From Actinophytocola sp963729115 (GTDB taxonomy: Bacteria; Actinomycetota; Actinomycetes; Mycobacteriales; Pseudonocardiaceae), in contig CAVSMR010000002.1 of the NCBI GenBank assembly GCA_963729115.1, positions 17,624-81,623 of the forward strand: DNA of 64,000 nucleotides, in the 5' to 3' direction. The translations under genes and the position numbers were made by a program. The notes beneath the pieces were generated by a model. That model did no database searches, was not told the origin of the DNA, and saw only the letters and a list, made by a program, of their open reading frames with translations. Numbering within the stretch: position 1 is the first letter of the stretch; each line of letters starts with the position of its first letter. Shown piece after piece: positions 1 to 10,563 of this stretch.

Positions 1-561
1 CTGCTTCTCGGTCATCGACATGCCGGCGGTCAGCCCGCGCTTGGTCTCCGGGACGCGCAGGCCGGGGTCGTAGGCGGTCGCGGTGAGCAGCGGCTCGAAC
101 CGCGCGGACAGGTCCTGGTTGTGGCGCAGCGCGGGGACCACGGCGTAGGTCATGGAGACCGGGCAGAGGTGGCCGCCCTCGACCTGGCCCCACAGGTAGA
201 CCTTCGCGGCGCGGGCCACGTGCGCGCCGGGGCGGTCGTCCGCCCACGGCGCCGCGTGCAGCCCGCGCTCGATCGCGACCGTCATCAGCTCGTGGTAGGC
301 GGGGTGGTACTCGACCTCGTCGATCCGGTGGCCGTAGCGGTCGTGCGTGCGCAGGACCGGTTCGTGCTCGTTGGCGAGCCGGCCCCACTCCTGGGCCGCA
401 CCGCTGCCGGCCAGCGTGCCGAGCGCGTGCACGTCGTCCTCGGCCCAGCCGGCACCACCCCGGCGCAGGCCGTCGAGCAGCGCGGGGTCCTCGGCGGTGT
501 CGTGCCCGGTGAGCGGCGGGACCTGGTTGTTGACGTCATGAGTTGCCGGCATGGCTGGCAT
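1..561 (-). CDS. AidB-like acyl-CoA dehydrogenase, N-terminal part (3' end outside window)
   Basis: About 187 N-terminal residues are inside the window; the rest lies beyond the left edge. The start reads MPAMPATHDVNNQVPPLTGH. It is followed by GAGWAEDDVHALG, a region rich in aromatic and charged residues, QVEGGHLCPVSMTYA and GMSMTEKQ. These blocks match the N-terminal domain of E. coli AidB, a flavoprotein of the acyl-CoA dehydrogenase superfamily linked to alkylation-stress protection. Two in-frame ATGs (561 and 552) could start it. 561 has a weak GGGAA upstream; 552 gives the MPATHDV start usual for relatives. It is divergent from the paaX-type gene with a 43-base gap. Catalytic C-terminal residues cannot be seen, so enzyme activity is inference. 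Confidence 0.85.
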   Translation of the reverse strand, partial: MPAMPATHDVNNQVPPLTGHDTAEDPALLDGLRRGGAGWAEDDVHALGTLAGSGAAQEWGRLANEHEPVLRTHDRYGHRIDEVEYHPAYHELMTVAIERGLHAAPWADDRPGAHVARAAKVYLWGQVEGGHLCPVSMTYAVVPALRHNQDLSARFEPLLTATAYDPGLRVPETKRGLTAGMSMTEKQ

Positions 562-604
562 GTTACATTTCCCATACACGCGACGCCAGACCTGTAAGGA
601 CACG

Positions 605-1330
605 ATGCCCGACGTCTCCGGCCTCCGCCCGCTGACCGCCCGGTCGGCCGTGCTCAGCACGCTGCTCGGCGCGCACCCGCCGCGGCTGCCCGCGCGCAGC
701 CTGGTCGTGGTCGGCGAGCTGTTCGGCATCGCCGAGGGCACGATCCGGGTGGCGCTGTCCCGCATGGTCGCGGCCGGCGACCTCGTGCAGTCGAACGGGG
801 ACTACGCGCTGACGTCGCGGCTGATCCAGCGGCAGGCACGGCAGGACGCCGGCCGCGCACCGGCGGTCCGCGCGTGGTCCGGCGAGTGGGAGATCGCCGT
901 GGTCACGGCGGACCGCCGGCCGCCGGCCGAGCGCACGGCCTTCCGCCAGACGATGGCCGGGCTGCGGCTGGCCGAGCTGCGCGAGGGCACGTGGCTGCGC
1001 CCGGCGAACCTGGCCCGGCCGCTCGAGGTCGACTGCGTGGTCCTGCTCGGCCGCCCGGCCGGCGACCCGGCCGACCTCGTGGCGGTCCTCTGGGACCTCG
1101 GCGCGTGGGCCACGCGCGCCCGCTCGCTGCGCGAGGCCCTCGACGAGACCGACGCGCTGCCGGAACGCTTCATCCTCGCGGCGGCAGTACTGCGTCATTT
1201 CGTCGCGGATCCGCTGCTGCCGCCGGAACTCCTCCCGCCGGACTGGCCGGGCGCCGCGCTGCGCGCCCGCTACGAGGAGTTCGACACGGCGTTCCAGTCG
1301 TTGCTGCGCGCCCACCTCGGCATCGAGTGA
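605..1330 (+). CDS. PaaX-family transcriptional regulator
   Basis: A 241-residue protein with the PaaX layout. Residues about 10-75 form a winged helix-turn-helix (ARSLVVVGELFGIAEGTIRV then ALSRMVAAGDLVQ), and the C-terminal half is the PaaX domain with the conserved stretches WLRPANLARPL and AALRARYEEFDTAFQSLL. Start ATG 605 follows AAGGA with short spacing; the upstream in-frame start at 551 would overlap the divergent gene and lacks a ribosome site. PaaX represses phenylacetate catabolism in E. coli, but no paa genes are visible here. It more likely controls the divergent aidB-like gene and/or the downstream 5-oxoprolinase gene, which is an inference from position. Confidence 0.88.
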   Translation: MPDVSGLRPLTARSAVLSTLLGAHPPRLPARSLVVVGELFGIAEGTIRVALSRMVAAGDLVQSNGDYALTSRLIQRQARQDAGRAPAVRAWSGEWEIAVVTADRRPPAERTAFRQTMAGLRLAELREGTWLRPANLARPLEVDCVVLLGRPAGDPADLVAVLWDLGAWATRARSLREALDETDALPERFILAAAVLRHFVADPLLPPELLPPDWPGAALRARYEEFDTAFQSLLRAHLGIE

Positions 1331-1390
1331 TCGTCCTCCGCGATCATCAGAATCCGTGCTTCCGCAGCTCAAGTGGGTGACACTGGAGTG

Positions 1391-4960
<3,570 letters not shown>

Positions 4961-5080
4961 AAACCGCATTCCCGACAATCGTCTGGACTATCCCCTTACC
5001 GGCCAACCTTCGCTACCCCGCCACGTCCGAACGAGCAAAGGGACACACAGGACGATCTGAGTCGGGGAAGGAACACGAAC

Positions 5081-5590
5081 ATGAGGATGAGCACGACGAG
5101 GGCACTCATCGTGGGCTTGGCGGTGGCGGCGGCCGGGCTGGCGTCGGCCTGCAGCGCGGAGCAGTCGGCGAGCGGGGGCGAGGCCACGAGCACCCCGCCG
5201 GCGTCGTCCACTTCGGCCAGTGCCGGCGAGCCGGAGCCGAGCTCGGCACCGGATTCCACGCCGGCCACCGAAGGCGCGGAGACCGGCGAGGAGGACGGTG
5301 CGGGCAGCGACGCGCCGGTCGACGAGGGAAAGGGCACGAACTGCGGCAAGGTGGACGGGACGAACGGCCAGGTCGACGTGGTCGCGGTGGACACCGCGGC
5401 CGGCACGGTCGGCTGTGTGGAGGCGATCAACGTGATCACCGAGTACTACGCGCAGGCACCCACGAAGGGCCAGGGGACCGCGTACACGCTGACCGTCGAC
5501 GGGTGGTCCTGCCTGACCGACACCGGCGCGCAGGGTAGCGGCGCCGTCGGCTGCGACAAGGACGGGCTGGCCTTCCACACGCAGGCCTGA
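5081..5590 (+). CDS. small secreted lipoprotein of unknown function
   Basis: 169 residues. The N-terminus is a lipoprotein signal: RMSTTR, a hydrophobic stretch (ALIVGLAVAAAGLASAC), and a cysteine at about residue 24 in an acceptable lipobox (ASAC). A Ser/Ala/Glu/Pro-rich linker of roughly 65 residues is followed by a small globular domain with four cysteines (NCGKVDG, TVGCVEAIN, GWSCLTD, VGCDKDG). These suggest two disulfides in an extracytoplasmic domain. The start has a strong GGGGAAGGA eight bases upstream. A second in-frame ATG lies two codons on. No enzymatic motif is recognised; Cys-rich lipoproteins of this shape are common in Pseudonocardiaceae. A hairpin terminator follows. Confidence 0.8.
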   Translation: MRMSTTRALIVGLAVAAAGLASACSAEQSASGGEATSTPPASSTSASAGEPEPSSAPDSTPATEGAETGEEDGAGSDAPVDEGKGTNCGKVDGTNGQVDVVAVDTAAGTVGCVEAINVITEYYAQAPTKGQGTAYTLTVDGWSCLTDTGAQGSGAVGCDKDGLAFHTQA

Positions 5591-5608
5591 CCGTTGTCCC
5601 GTTGCCAC

Positions 5609-5642
5609 GATCCGGCGGCACCCCGTGCGCTGCCGCCGGATC
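5609..5642 (+). terminator. strong hairpin after lipoprotein gene
   Basis: Perfect 12-base inverted repeat GATCCGGCGGCA / TGCCGCCGGATC with a 10-base loop, beginning 18 bases after the lipoprotein stop codon and ending 22 bases before the beta-phosphoglucomutase start. There is no U-tract, which is common for actinobacterial terminators. Confidence 0.7.
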
Positions 5643-5664
5643 CGGCCACCGGTAGCGTGCCCCC

Positions 5665-6399
5665 ATGTTCGGCTTGCCAGACCACGTGACCGCGTGCCTT
5701 TTCGACCTCGACGGGGTGCTGACCGGCACCGCGGAGCTGCATCGTGCGGCGTGGAAAGAGACCTTCGACGCGTTCCTGCTCGCCCGGGACGGTGCCGGCT
5801 TCGCGCCGTTCACCGAGGCGGACTACAACAACTACGTCGACGGCCGCCCGCGGTTCGACGGGGTGCGCTCGTTCCTCGCGTCCAGAGACATCTCGCTGCC
5901 CGAGGGCGCGCCCGACGACCCGCCCGCCGCGGACACGGTGCACGGGGTCGGCAACCGGAAGAACGCTCGCGTCCAGCAGATCATCACCGAGCGGGGCGTC
6001 AACCCCTACCCCGGCTCGGTGCGCTACCTCGAGGCCGCGCAGCAGGCCGGCATCCGGATCGCCGTCGTCACCTCGTCGGCCAACGGCGAGGCCGTGCTCG
6101 AGGCCGCCGGCCTCACCAAGTACGTCGAGGCCCGCGTCGACGGCGTCGTGATCGCCGAGCGCGGCCTCAAGGGCAAGCCCGCACCCGACTCGTTCCTCGC
6201 CGGCGCCGAGGCGCTCGGGGTGGCCAAGGAGAACGCCGCCGTGTTCGAGGACGCCCTCTCCGGGGTCCAGGCCGGCCGGACGGGCGGCTTCGGGTACGTC
6301 GTCGGCGTCGACCGGGTGGGCCAGGCCGAGGCCCTGCGCACCCACGGCGCGGACATCGTCGTCGACGACCTGGCCGACCTGCTGGACGGCGAGTCATGA
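5665..6399 (+). CDS. pgmB: beta-phosphoglucomutase family HAD hydrolase
   Basis: 244 residues. HAD motif I is CLFDLDGVLTGTAELH (nucleophile Asp14, acid/base Asp16). The cap includes YNNYVDGRPRFDGVRSFLAS, typical of beta-phosphoglucomutases. Motif II is VVTSSAN, motif III is KGKPAPDSF and motif IV is FEDALSGVQAG. Expected reaction: interconversion of beta-glucose 1-phosphate and glucose 6-phosphate in the cytoplasm. The stop overlaps the next gene's ATG (ATGA), so it is translationally coupled to the GH65 phosphorylase that makes beta-glucose 1-phosphate. The same gene order is known in mycobacteria (the Rv3400-Rv3401 pair). Confidence 0.92.
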   Translation: MFGLPDHVTACLFDLDGVLTGTAELHRAAWKETFDAFLLARDGAGFAPFTEADYNNYVDGRPRFDGVRSFLASRDISLPEGAPDDPPAADTVHGVGNRKNARVQQIITERGVNPYPGSVRYLEAAQQAGIRIAVVTSSANGEAVLEAAGLTKYVEARVDGVVIAERGLKGKPAPDSFLAGAEALGVAKENAAVFEDALSGVQAGRTGGFGYVVGVDRVGQAEALRTHGADIVVDDLADLLDGES

Positions 6400-8735
6400 C
6401 ACACGGCTTCCAGATCTCCCCGTGGGAGCTGCGCTGGAACACCCTCGACCTCGACGCGCTCGAGCGCACCGAGTCGATCTTCGCGCTCTCCAACGGCCAC
6501 ATCGGCATGCGCGGCACCTTCGAGGAGGGCGAACCGCGCGGCCTGCCCGGCACGTACCTCAACGGCTTCTACGAGCAGCACCCGCTGCCCTACGCCGAGG
6601 CCGCCTACGGCTATCCCGAGGACGGCCAGACGATCGTCAACGTCACCGACGGCAAGATCATCCGGCTGCTGGTCCAGGACGAGCCGCTCGACATGCGCTA
6701 CGGCCGGGCGATCGAGCACCACCGGGTGCTCGACTTCCGCTCCGGGACGCTGCGCCGCGACACCGTGTGGGAGTCGCCGACCGGGCGCCGGGTGCGGGTG
6801 CGCACCGAGCGGCTGGTCTCGTTCACCCAGCGCGCGGTGGCCGCGATCCGCTACGAGGTCGAGCCCATCGACGACAACCTGCAGCTGGTCGTGCAGTCCG
6901 AACTGCTCGCCAACGAGCCGATCGACTCGTACAGCAAGGACCCCCGGGTGGCCGCGACGCTCTCCCAGCCGCTGGCCGCCGAGGATGCCGTGGCCCGCGA
7001 CTACCGGGCCGTGCTCGTCCACCACACGCGGCGGTCCGGGCTGCGCATGGCGGCCGGGATGGACCACGAGATCGAGACCGAGAACGGGTCGCGCTGCGAC
7101 ATCGAGGCCGAGGAGGACCTCGCCCGGCTGACCGCCGCGGTCGACGTGCCGAAGGGCTCGACGCTGCGGGTCACCAAATACCTCGGCTACGGCTGGTCGG
7201 CCCGCCGGTCCGCGCCGGCCCTGCGCGACCAGGTCGACGCCGCCCTCGCGGGCGCGCTGCAGACCGGCTGGGCCGGCCTGGTCGCCGAGCAGCGCCGCTA
7301 CCTCGACGACTTCTGGGCGACCGCGGACGTCGAGATCGACGGCGACGACGAGCTGCAGCAGGCCGTGCGGTTCGCGCTGTTCCACGTGCTGCAGGCCGGT
7401 GCCCGCGGGGAGAGCCGGGCGATCCCGGCCAAGGGCCTCACCGGCCCCGGCTACGACGGGCATTCGTTCTGGGACACCGAGACGTTCGTGCTGCCGGTGT
7501 TCACCTACACCGCGCCGGAGGCCGCCCGCGACGCGCTGCGCTGGCGTCACTCCACGATCGACAAGGCACGCGACCGCGCGGAGGCGCTCGGCCTCGAAGG
7601 GGCCGCGTTCCCCTGGCGGTCCATCAACGGCGCGGAGTGCTCGGCGTACTGGCCGGCCGGCACCGGGGCGTTCCACGTCTCGGCGGACGTGTCCGACGCC
7701 GTCGTCCGCTACCTGTCCGCGACGCAGGACACCGAGTTCGAGCGGGACCAGGCGGTCGAGATCCTCGTGGAGACCGCCCGGCTGTGGCACTCGCTCGGCC
7801 ACCACGACGTGCACGGCGGGTTCCGCATCGACGGCATCACCGGCCCGGACGAGTACACCGCGGTGGTGGACAACAACGTCTACACGAACCTCATGGCGCA
7901 GTGGAACCTGCGCCAGGCCAGCGACGTGTGCGCCCGCCAGCCCGAGGCGGCGGCGATGCTCGGGGTGACCGAGGACGAGACGAAGGCCTGGCGCAACGCG
8001 GCGGACAAGATGGTGCTGCCCTACGACGAGGTGCTCGAGGTGCACCCGCAGTCGGAGCGGTTCACCGAGCACGCGGAGTGGGACTTCGAGAACACGCCGG
8101 ACGAGCGCTACCCGCTGCTGCTGAACTTCCCGTACTTCGACCTCTACCGCAAGCAGGTGGTCAAGCAGGCCGACCTCGTGCTGGCCATGTACCTGCGCGG
8201 CGACGCGTTCACCCCCGAGCAGAAGGCCCGCAACGTCGCCTACTACGAGGCGCGGACCGTGCGCGACTCCTCGCTGTCCGCGTGCGCGCAGGCGGTCATG
8301 TGCGCGGAGGTCGGCCACCTCGACCTGGCCTACGACTACTTCGCCGAGGCCGCGCTCACCGACCTGCACGACCTGCACCACAACGTGCGCAACGGGCTGC
8401 ACATCGCCTCACTCGCCGGGGCGTGGATGGTCGCGGTCGCCGGGTTCGGCGGCATGCGCGACCACAACCACACGCTGCACTTCTCCCCGCGGCTGCCCCG
8501 GGCGATCAGCCGGCTGGCTTTCCGGCTGACCTACCGGGACAGCCGCTTCGCTGTGGAGATAGGCCAGGGCGAAGCGACGTACACGTTGCTCGAGGGGCCC
8601 GAGGTGACGGTGACCCATCACGGCGCGGACCTGCTGATCACCGAAGCTCCGGAGAGCCGCTCTATCCCGCCCGCACCCGACCGCCCGGCGCCGGTCCAGC
8701 CGGCCGGCCGGGCCCCGCGGCGGCGCGGGCGTTAG
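6396..8735 (+). CDS. glycoside hydrolase family 65 disaccharide phosphorylase
   Basis: 779 residues, the full length of family 65. It starts MTHGFQISPWELRWNTLDLD and overlaps pgmB by four bases. Visible blocks are the N-terminal beta-sandwich (residues about 1-270) and an (alpha/alpha)6 barrel. The barrel includes GYDGHSFWDTETFVLPVFTY, FPWRSINGAECSAYWPAGTG and GITGPDEYTAVVDNN, whose Glu is the family's catalytic acid. A C-terminal beta domain with HFSPRLP follows. The family phosphorolyses maltose, trehalose, kojibiose or nigerose with inversion, releasing beta-glucose 1-phosphate; which sugar is used here cannot be decided from sequence alone. The C-terminal tail is Pro/Arg-rich. The stop overlaps the stop of the convergent gene. 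Confidence 0.92.
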   Translation: MTHGFQISPWELRWNTLDLDALERTESIFALSNGHIGMRGTFEEGEPRGLPGTYLNGFYEQHPLPYAEAAYGYPEDGQTIVNVTDGKIIRLLVQDEPLDMRYGRAIEHHRVLDFRSGTLRRDTVWESPTGRRVRVRTERLVSFTQRAVAAIRYEVEPIDDNLQLVVQSELLANEPIDSYSKDPRVAATLSQPLAAEDAVARDYRAVLVHHTRRSGLRMAAGMDHEIETENGSRCDIEAEEDLARLTAAVDVPKGSTLRVTKYLGYGWSARRSAPALRDQVDAALAGALQTGWAGLVAEQRRYLDDFWATADVEIDGDDELQQAVRFALFHVLQAGARGESRAIPAKGLTGPGYDGHSFWDTETFVLPVFTYTAPEAARDALRWRHSTIDKARDRAEALGLEGAAFPWRSINGAECSAYWPAGTGAFHVSADVSDAVVRYLSATQDTEFERDQAVEILVETARLWHSLGHHDVHGGFRIDGITGPDEYTAVVDNNVYTNLMAQWNLRQASDVCARQPEAAAMLGVTEDETKAWRNAADKMVLPYDEVLEVHPQSERFTEHAEWDFENTPDERYPLLLNFPYFDLYRKQVVKQADLVLAMYLRGDAFTPEQKARNVAYYEARTVRDSSLSACAQAVMCAEVGHLDLAYDYFAEAALTDLHDLHHNVRNGLHIASLAGAWMVAVAGFGGMRDHNHTLHFSPRLPRAISRLAFRLTYRDSRFAVEIGQGEATYTLLEGPEVTVTHHGADLLITEAPESRSIPPAPDRPAPVQPAGRAPRRRGR

Positions 8736-8998
8736 AGGAGGACGACCTCGCGCGTGCCGTCCGGTCCGGTGACCGTCACCTGCTCACCGCCCTCCTTGAT
8801 GACGCGGTACACGAAGTCGCCGTAGCCGACGAGGCGGCGCAGCGCCTCGGTGAGCGTGACGCCCTCGCGTTCGATGACGTTCTCCAGCGCGCGGACCATG
8901 TCCGGCGAGATGGCCACGTTGACCCGCTTCGGCGCCGTGGGGCGGCTCTGCTCGGTGGTCTGCCCACCGGATTCGACGTCCGGGCGGTTACCCGACAT
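8732..8998 (-). CDS. ribbon-helix-helix-like small protein, copy 1
   Basis: 88 residues. After a polar N-terminal tail comes a strand-helix-helix core: KRVNVAISPD, MVRALENVIEREGV, TLTEALRRLVGYGDFVYR. It ends with a strand-like VTVTGPDGTREVVLL. The core is 37 of 42 residues identical to the gene at 10300-10551, so the two are paralogues. The N-terminal strand plus two helices resembles RHH/Arc-MetJ DNA-binding proteins and antitoxin-like repressors. Start ATG 8998 is chosen because the SD region (AGGATGTGGTC) and first codons align with the paralogue; ATG 9022 also has a ribosome site and would add eight residues. Divergent from the WF-motif gene at 9308. Confidence 0.75.
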   Translation of the reverse strand: MSGNRPDVESGGQTTEQSRPTAPKRVNVAISPDMVRALENVIEREGVTLTEALRRLVGYGDFVYRVIKEGGEQVTVTGPDGTREVVLL

Positions 8999-9117
8999 GA
9001 CCACATCCTGATCTGTGCGCATAGCGAGCACTTCCTGACGACTGATTCGACCTGTTGTGATCCCCGCCCCGGACAACACGCCTCGAATGGTCGTATGTCC
9101 GCCGCCACTAGGCAGCC

Positions 9118-9133
9118 GTGTCAAGTCTGACAC
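9118..9133. promoter_or_regulatory. perfect dyad upstream of RHH copy 1 (operator candidate)
   Basis: GTGTCA-AGTC-TGACAC, six-base arms with a four-base spacer. Its left arm overlaps TTGACA read on the minus strand, a consensus -35 hexamer facing the RHH copy 1 gene. The likely role is autoregulation by an RHH dimer of dimers, by inference. Confidence 0.5.
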
Positions 9134-9176
9134 GCGTACTACATTGATGCAACACGTGTATGCCACGCGATAGGCG

Positions 9177-9216
9177 TTGTTTATGTGGCTCTATGGAGTT
9201 ACTCTGCTCTATAGAG
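9177..9216 (+). promoter_or_regulatory. promoter of WF-motif gene 1 with paired CTCTAT(G/A)GAG boxes
   Basis: TTGTTT at 9177-9182 and TACTCT at 9200-9205 are spaced 17 bases apart, a plausible sigma-70 promoter in a locally AT-rich stretch. CTCTATGGAG (9189-9198) lies in the spacer and the palindrome CTCTATAGAG (9207-9216) directly after the -10. The two boxes are 18 bases apart, the usual geometry for a repressor binding one face of the helix. Confidence 0.5.
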
Positions 9217-9220
9217 TGAT

Positions 9221-9235
9221 GTTCGCATCGCGAAC
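9221..9235. promoter_or_regulatory. inverted repeat GTTCGC-ATC-GCGAAC
   Basis: Perfect six-base arms, three-base spacer, in the leader of the WF-motif gene 1 transcript, 73 bases before its start. It could be a further operator or an RNA hairpin. Confidence 0.4.
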
Positions 9236-9307
9236 ACCCCCGCCACTCCGGTCCCGCTTCCGGCGGTGCCACAGCATCGCCGGCCCCCACATGAAGGAAC
9301 GGCGATC

Positions 9308-9469
9308 ATGCAGGACACCAGCCCGGCAGCCAGCCAGCGTCCCGAGTCGATCACCGGCCGCGACGTCGAAGGCCAGGCGCGGGTGGAGGTCACCTGGTTC
9401 GAGGACTGCGTCGACCAGCCGGCCGACGCGCCGCTCATCGCCTTGCTGCCACTACCGGACTCGTCATGA
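9308..9469 (+). CDS. 53-residue WF-motif small protein, copy 1
   Basis: Starts MQDTSPAASQ and ends VTWFEDCVDQPADAPLIALL followed by PLPDSS. The C-terminal signature TWF(D/E)-x5-Q-P-x-D-x-P-L-x2-L-x-P-x-P is shared with the minus-strand gene at 9933-10133. Both also begin M-x-DTS, so the two are distant paralogues. ATG 9308 has AAGGA nine bases upstream. The stop overlaps the ATG of the membrane-protein gene (ATGA), implying coupled translation. No signal peptide or membrane segment. I do not recognise the family. The acidic, Pro-rich tail suggests a protein-interaction peptide, which is a guess. Confidence 0.7.
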   Translation: MQDTSPAASQRPESITGRDVEGQARVEVTWFEDCVDQPADAPLIALLPLPDSS

Positions 9470-9930
9470 ACCCGGCGCCCGACCCGTCGCGGCTGCTGCG
9501 CAGGTTCCGCCGGCCGCCACCCGGCGTGGTCGACGAGGACGGCACCTGGGTGGACCGGGCCGTGCCGGGCAACCGGGCGCTGATCGCGCGCGGGCGAGAG
9601 CTGGAGCTGCGCGCGCAGCAGGCGGAGATCGAGGCGAAGTCCGCGGCGCGGCGGCACTACCTGCGGATGCAGACGTGGGTGCTGCTCGGCGTCGGCGCGT
9701 TGATCCTGCTGACGATCCTCGCCCTGGTGCTGGGCCTGTGGGTGAACGCGATCAGCCCGACGTTCGCGACCGAGCTGGCCCGCATCACGCTGCCGATCCT
9801 GCTGGGCGCCGCCGCGACGATCGTGGGCGCGTTCTTCGGTGTGGGCACGAACGTGCACCCGGGACGGGACTTCGAGACCCGGCGGGGCGCCAAACGGGAA
9901 CGCCGCGGTGGGGAACACGACGGCTCCTAG
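9466..9930 (+). CDS. small membrane protein with two transmembrane segments
   Basis: 154 residues. A basic N-terminus (PSRLLRRFRRPPPG) is followed by a charged helix that is probably a coiled coil (residues about 37-66, ARGRELELRAQQAEIEAKSA). Two membrane segments lie at about 71-93 and 108-127, and a short basic tail is cytoplasmic. No catalytic motif is seen. The start codon overlaps the stop of the preceding WF-motif gene, so both are made from one transcript. It ends two bases from the convergent stop of the second WF-motif gene. It may anchor the small protein to the membrane, by inference from coupling only. Confidence 0.75.
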   Translation: MNPAPDPSRLLRRFRRPPPGVVDEDGTWVDRAVPGNRALIARGRELELRAQQAEIEAKSAARRHYLRMQTWVLLGVGALILLTILALVLGLWVNAISPTFATELARITLPILLGAAATIVGAFFGVGTNVHPGRDFETRRGAKRERRGGEHDGS

Positions 9931-9932
9931 CC

Positions 9933-10133
9933 CTACTGGCGGGGGGCCGGGATGAGCAGGAAGAGCGGGGTGTCGACAGGACACTCGGAGGCGTCGAACC
10001 AGGTCTCGTCGATCGGTTCGATGCCGCTCGTCATCAGCTGCCCGCGCGGCTCGCACACCGGGTCATACAAGTCACCGTGCACGCGCCAGGTCGCCTGATG
10101 TTCGCGGTAAGGGGCGGAGCTTGTGTCTGGCAT
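9933..10133 (-). CDS. 66-residue WF-motif small protein, copy 2
   Basis: Starts MPDTSSAPYREH and ends with ETWFDASECPVDTPLFLLIP followed by APRQ. The ending aligns with copy 1 as TWF, an acidic spacer one residue shorter, then P-x-D-x-P-L-x-x-L-x-P-x-P. ATG 10133 has a GAGGAGG ribosome site upstream. The middle (WRVHGDLYDPVCEPRGQL) is absent from copy 1. It is divergent from RHH copy 2, mirroring the arrangement of copy 1 with RHH copy 1. Unknown family; cytoplasmic by lack of hydrophobic segments other than the short PLFLLIP. Confidence 0.7.
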   Translation of the reverse strand: MPDTSSAPYREHQATWRVHGDLYDPVCEPRGQLMTSGIEPIDETWFDASECPVDTPLFLLIPAPRQ

Positions 10134-10165
10134 GAGCGTGTCGCCCTCCTCGGCGCCAAGCTAAG

Positions 10166-10194
10166 AGAATAACGCGGTGTCGACAGTGGTTCAA
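10166..10194 (-). promoter_or_regulatory. promoter of WF-motif gene 2 with palindrome in spacer
   Basis: On the minus strand TTGAAC (10189-10194) and TATTCT (10166-10171) are separated by exactly 17 bases. The perfect palindrome TGTCGACA (10178-10185) sits between them, the classic position for repression. The start codon lies 33 bases downstream of the -10. Confidence 0.55.
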
Positions 10195-10225
10195 CAGTCC
10201 GTAAGTGTCGATTACGTGTAGCAGT

Positions 10226-10259
10226 CGTGTTGCATCTGCGCCATCCGCACACCTACACT
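10226..10259 (+). promoter_or_regulatory. probable promoter of RHH copy 2
   Basis: TTGCAT (10230-10235) and TACACT (10254-10259) with an 18-base spacer. The 11-mer CGTGTTGCATC (10226-10236) that contains the -35 also occurs on the minus strand at 9146-9156, upstream of RHH copy 1 and in the same orientation relative to that gene. Confidence 0.45.
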
Positions 10260-10299
10260 TACCCCGTTTGGCCTCGACCTACCATCACGGGATGTGATC

Positions 10300-10551
10300 A
10301 TGTCGGCTAAGAGCGCACGAGCCGAGTCCACGCAAAGCCAGCGCGCGGAGCCGAAGCGGATCAACGTGGCGGTTTCCCCGGACACGGTCACCGCCCTGGA
10401 GAACGTGATCGAGCGCGAGGGCGTGACCCTCACCGAAGCCCTCCGCCGCCTCATCGGTTACGGCGACTTCGTGTACCGAGCCGTCCGCGAGAACCGCGAA
10501 CAGCTGGTGGTCAAGGGCCCCGACGGCGCCCGTGAAGTAGTCCTGCTGTAG
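10300..10551 (+). CDS. ribbon-helix-helix-like small protein, copy 2
   Basis: 83 residues, paralogue of the minus-strand gene at 8732-8998 (37 of 42 identical over the core from KRINVAVSPD to GYGDFVYR; same GAREVVLL-type ending). The N-terminal tail differs (SAKSARAESTQSQRAEPKR). ATG 10300 is chosen over GTG 10294 because the sequence around it, GGGATGTGATC then ATGTCGG, is nearly the same as around the start of copy 1. Likely a small DNA-binding protein acting on its own and the divergent WF-motif promoter. This is by analogy with RHH repressors and is untested. Confidence 0.78.
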   Translation: MSAKSARAESTQSQRAEPKRINVAVSPDTVTALENVIEREGVTLTEALRRLIGYGDFVYRAVRENREQLVVKGPDGAREVVLL

Positions 10552-10563
10552 CTGCCAGTGGCG

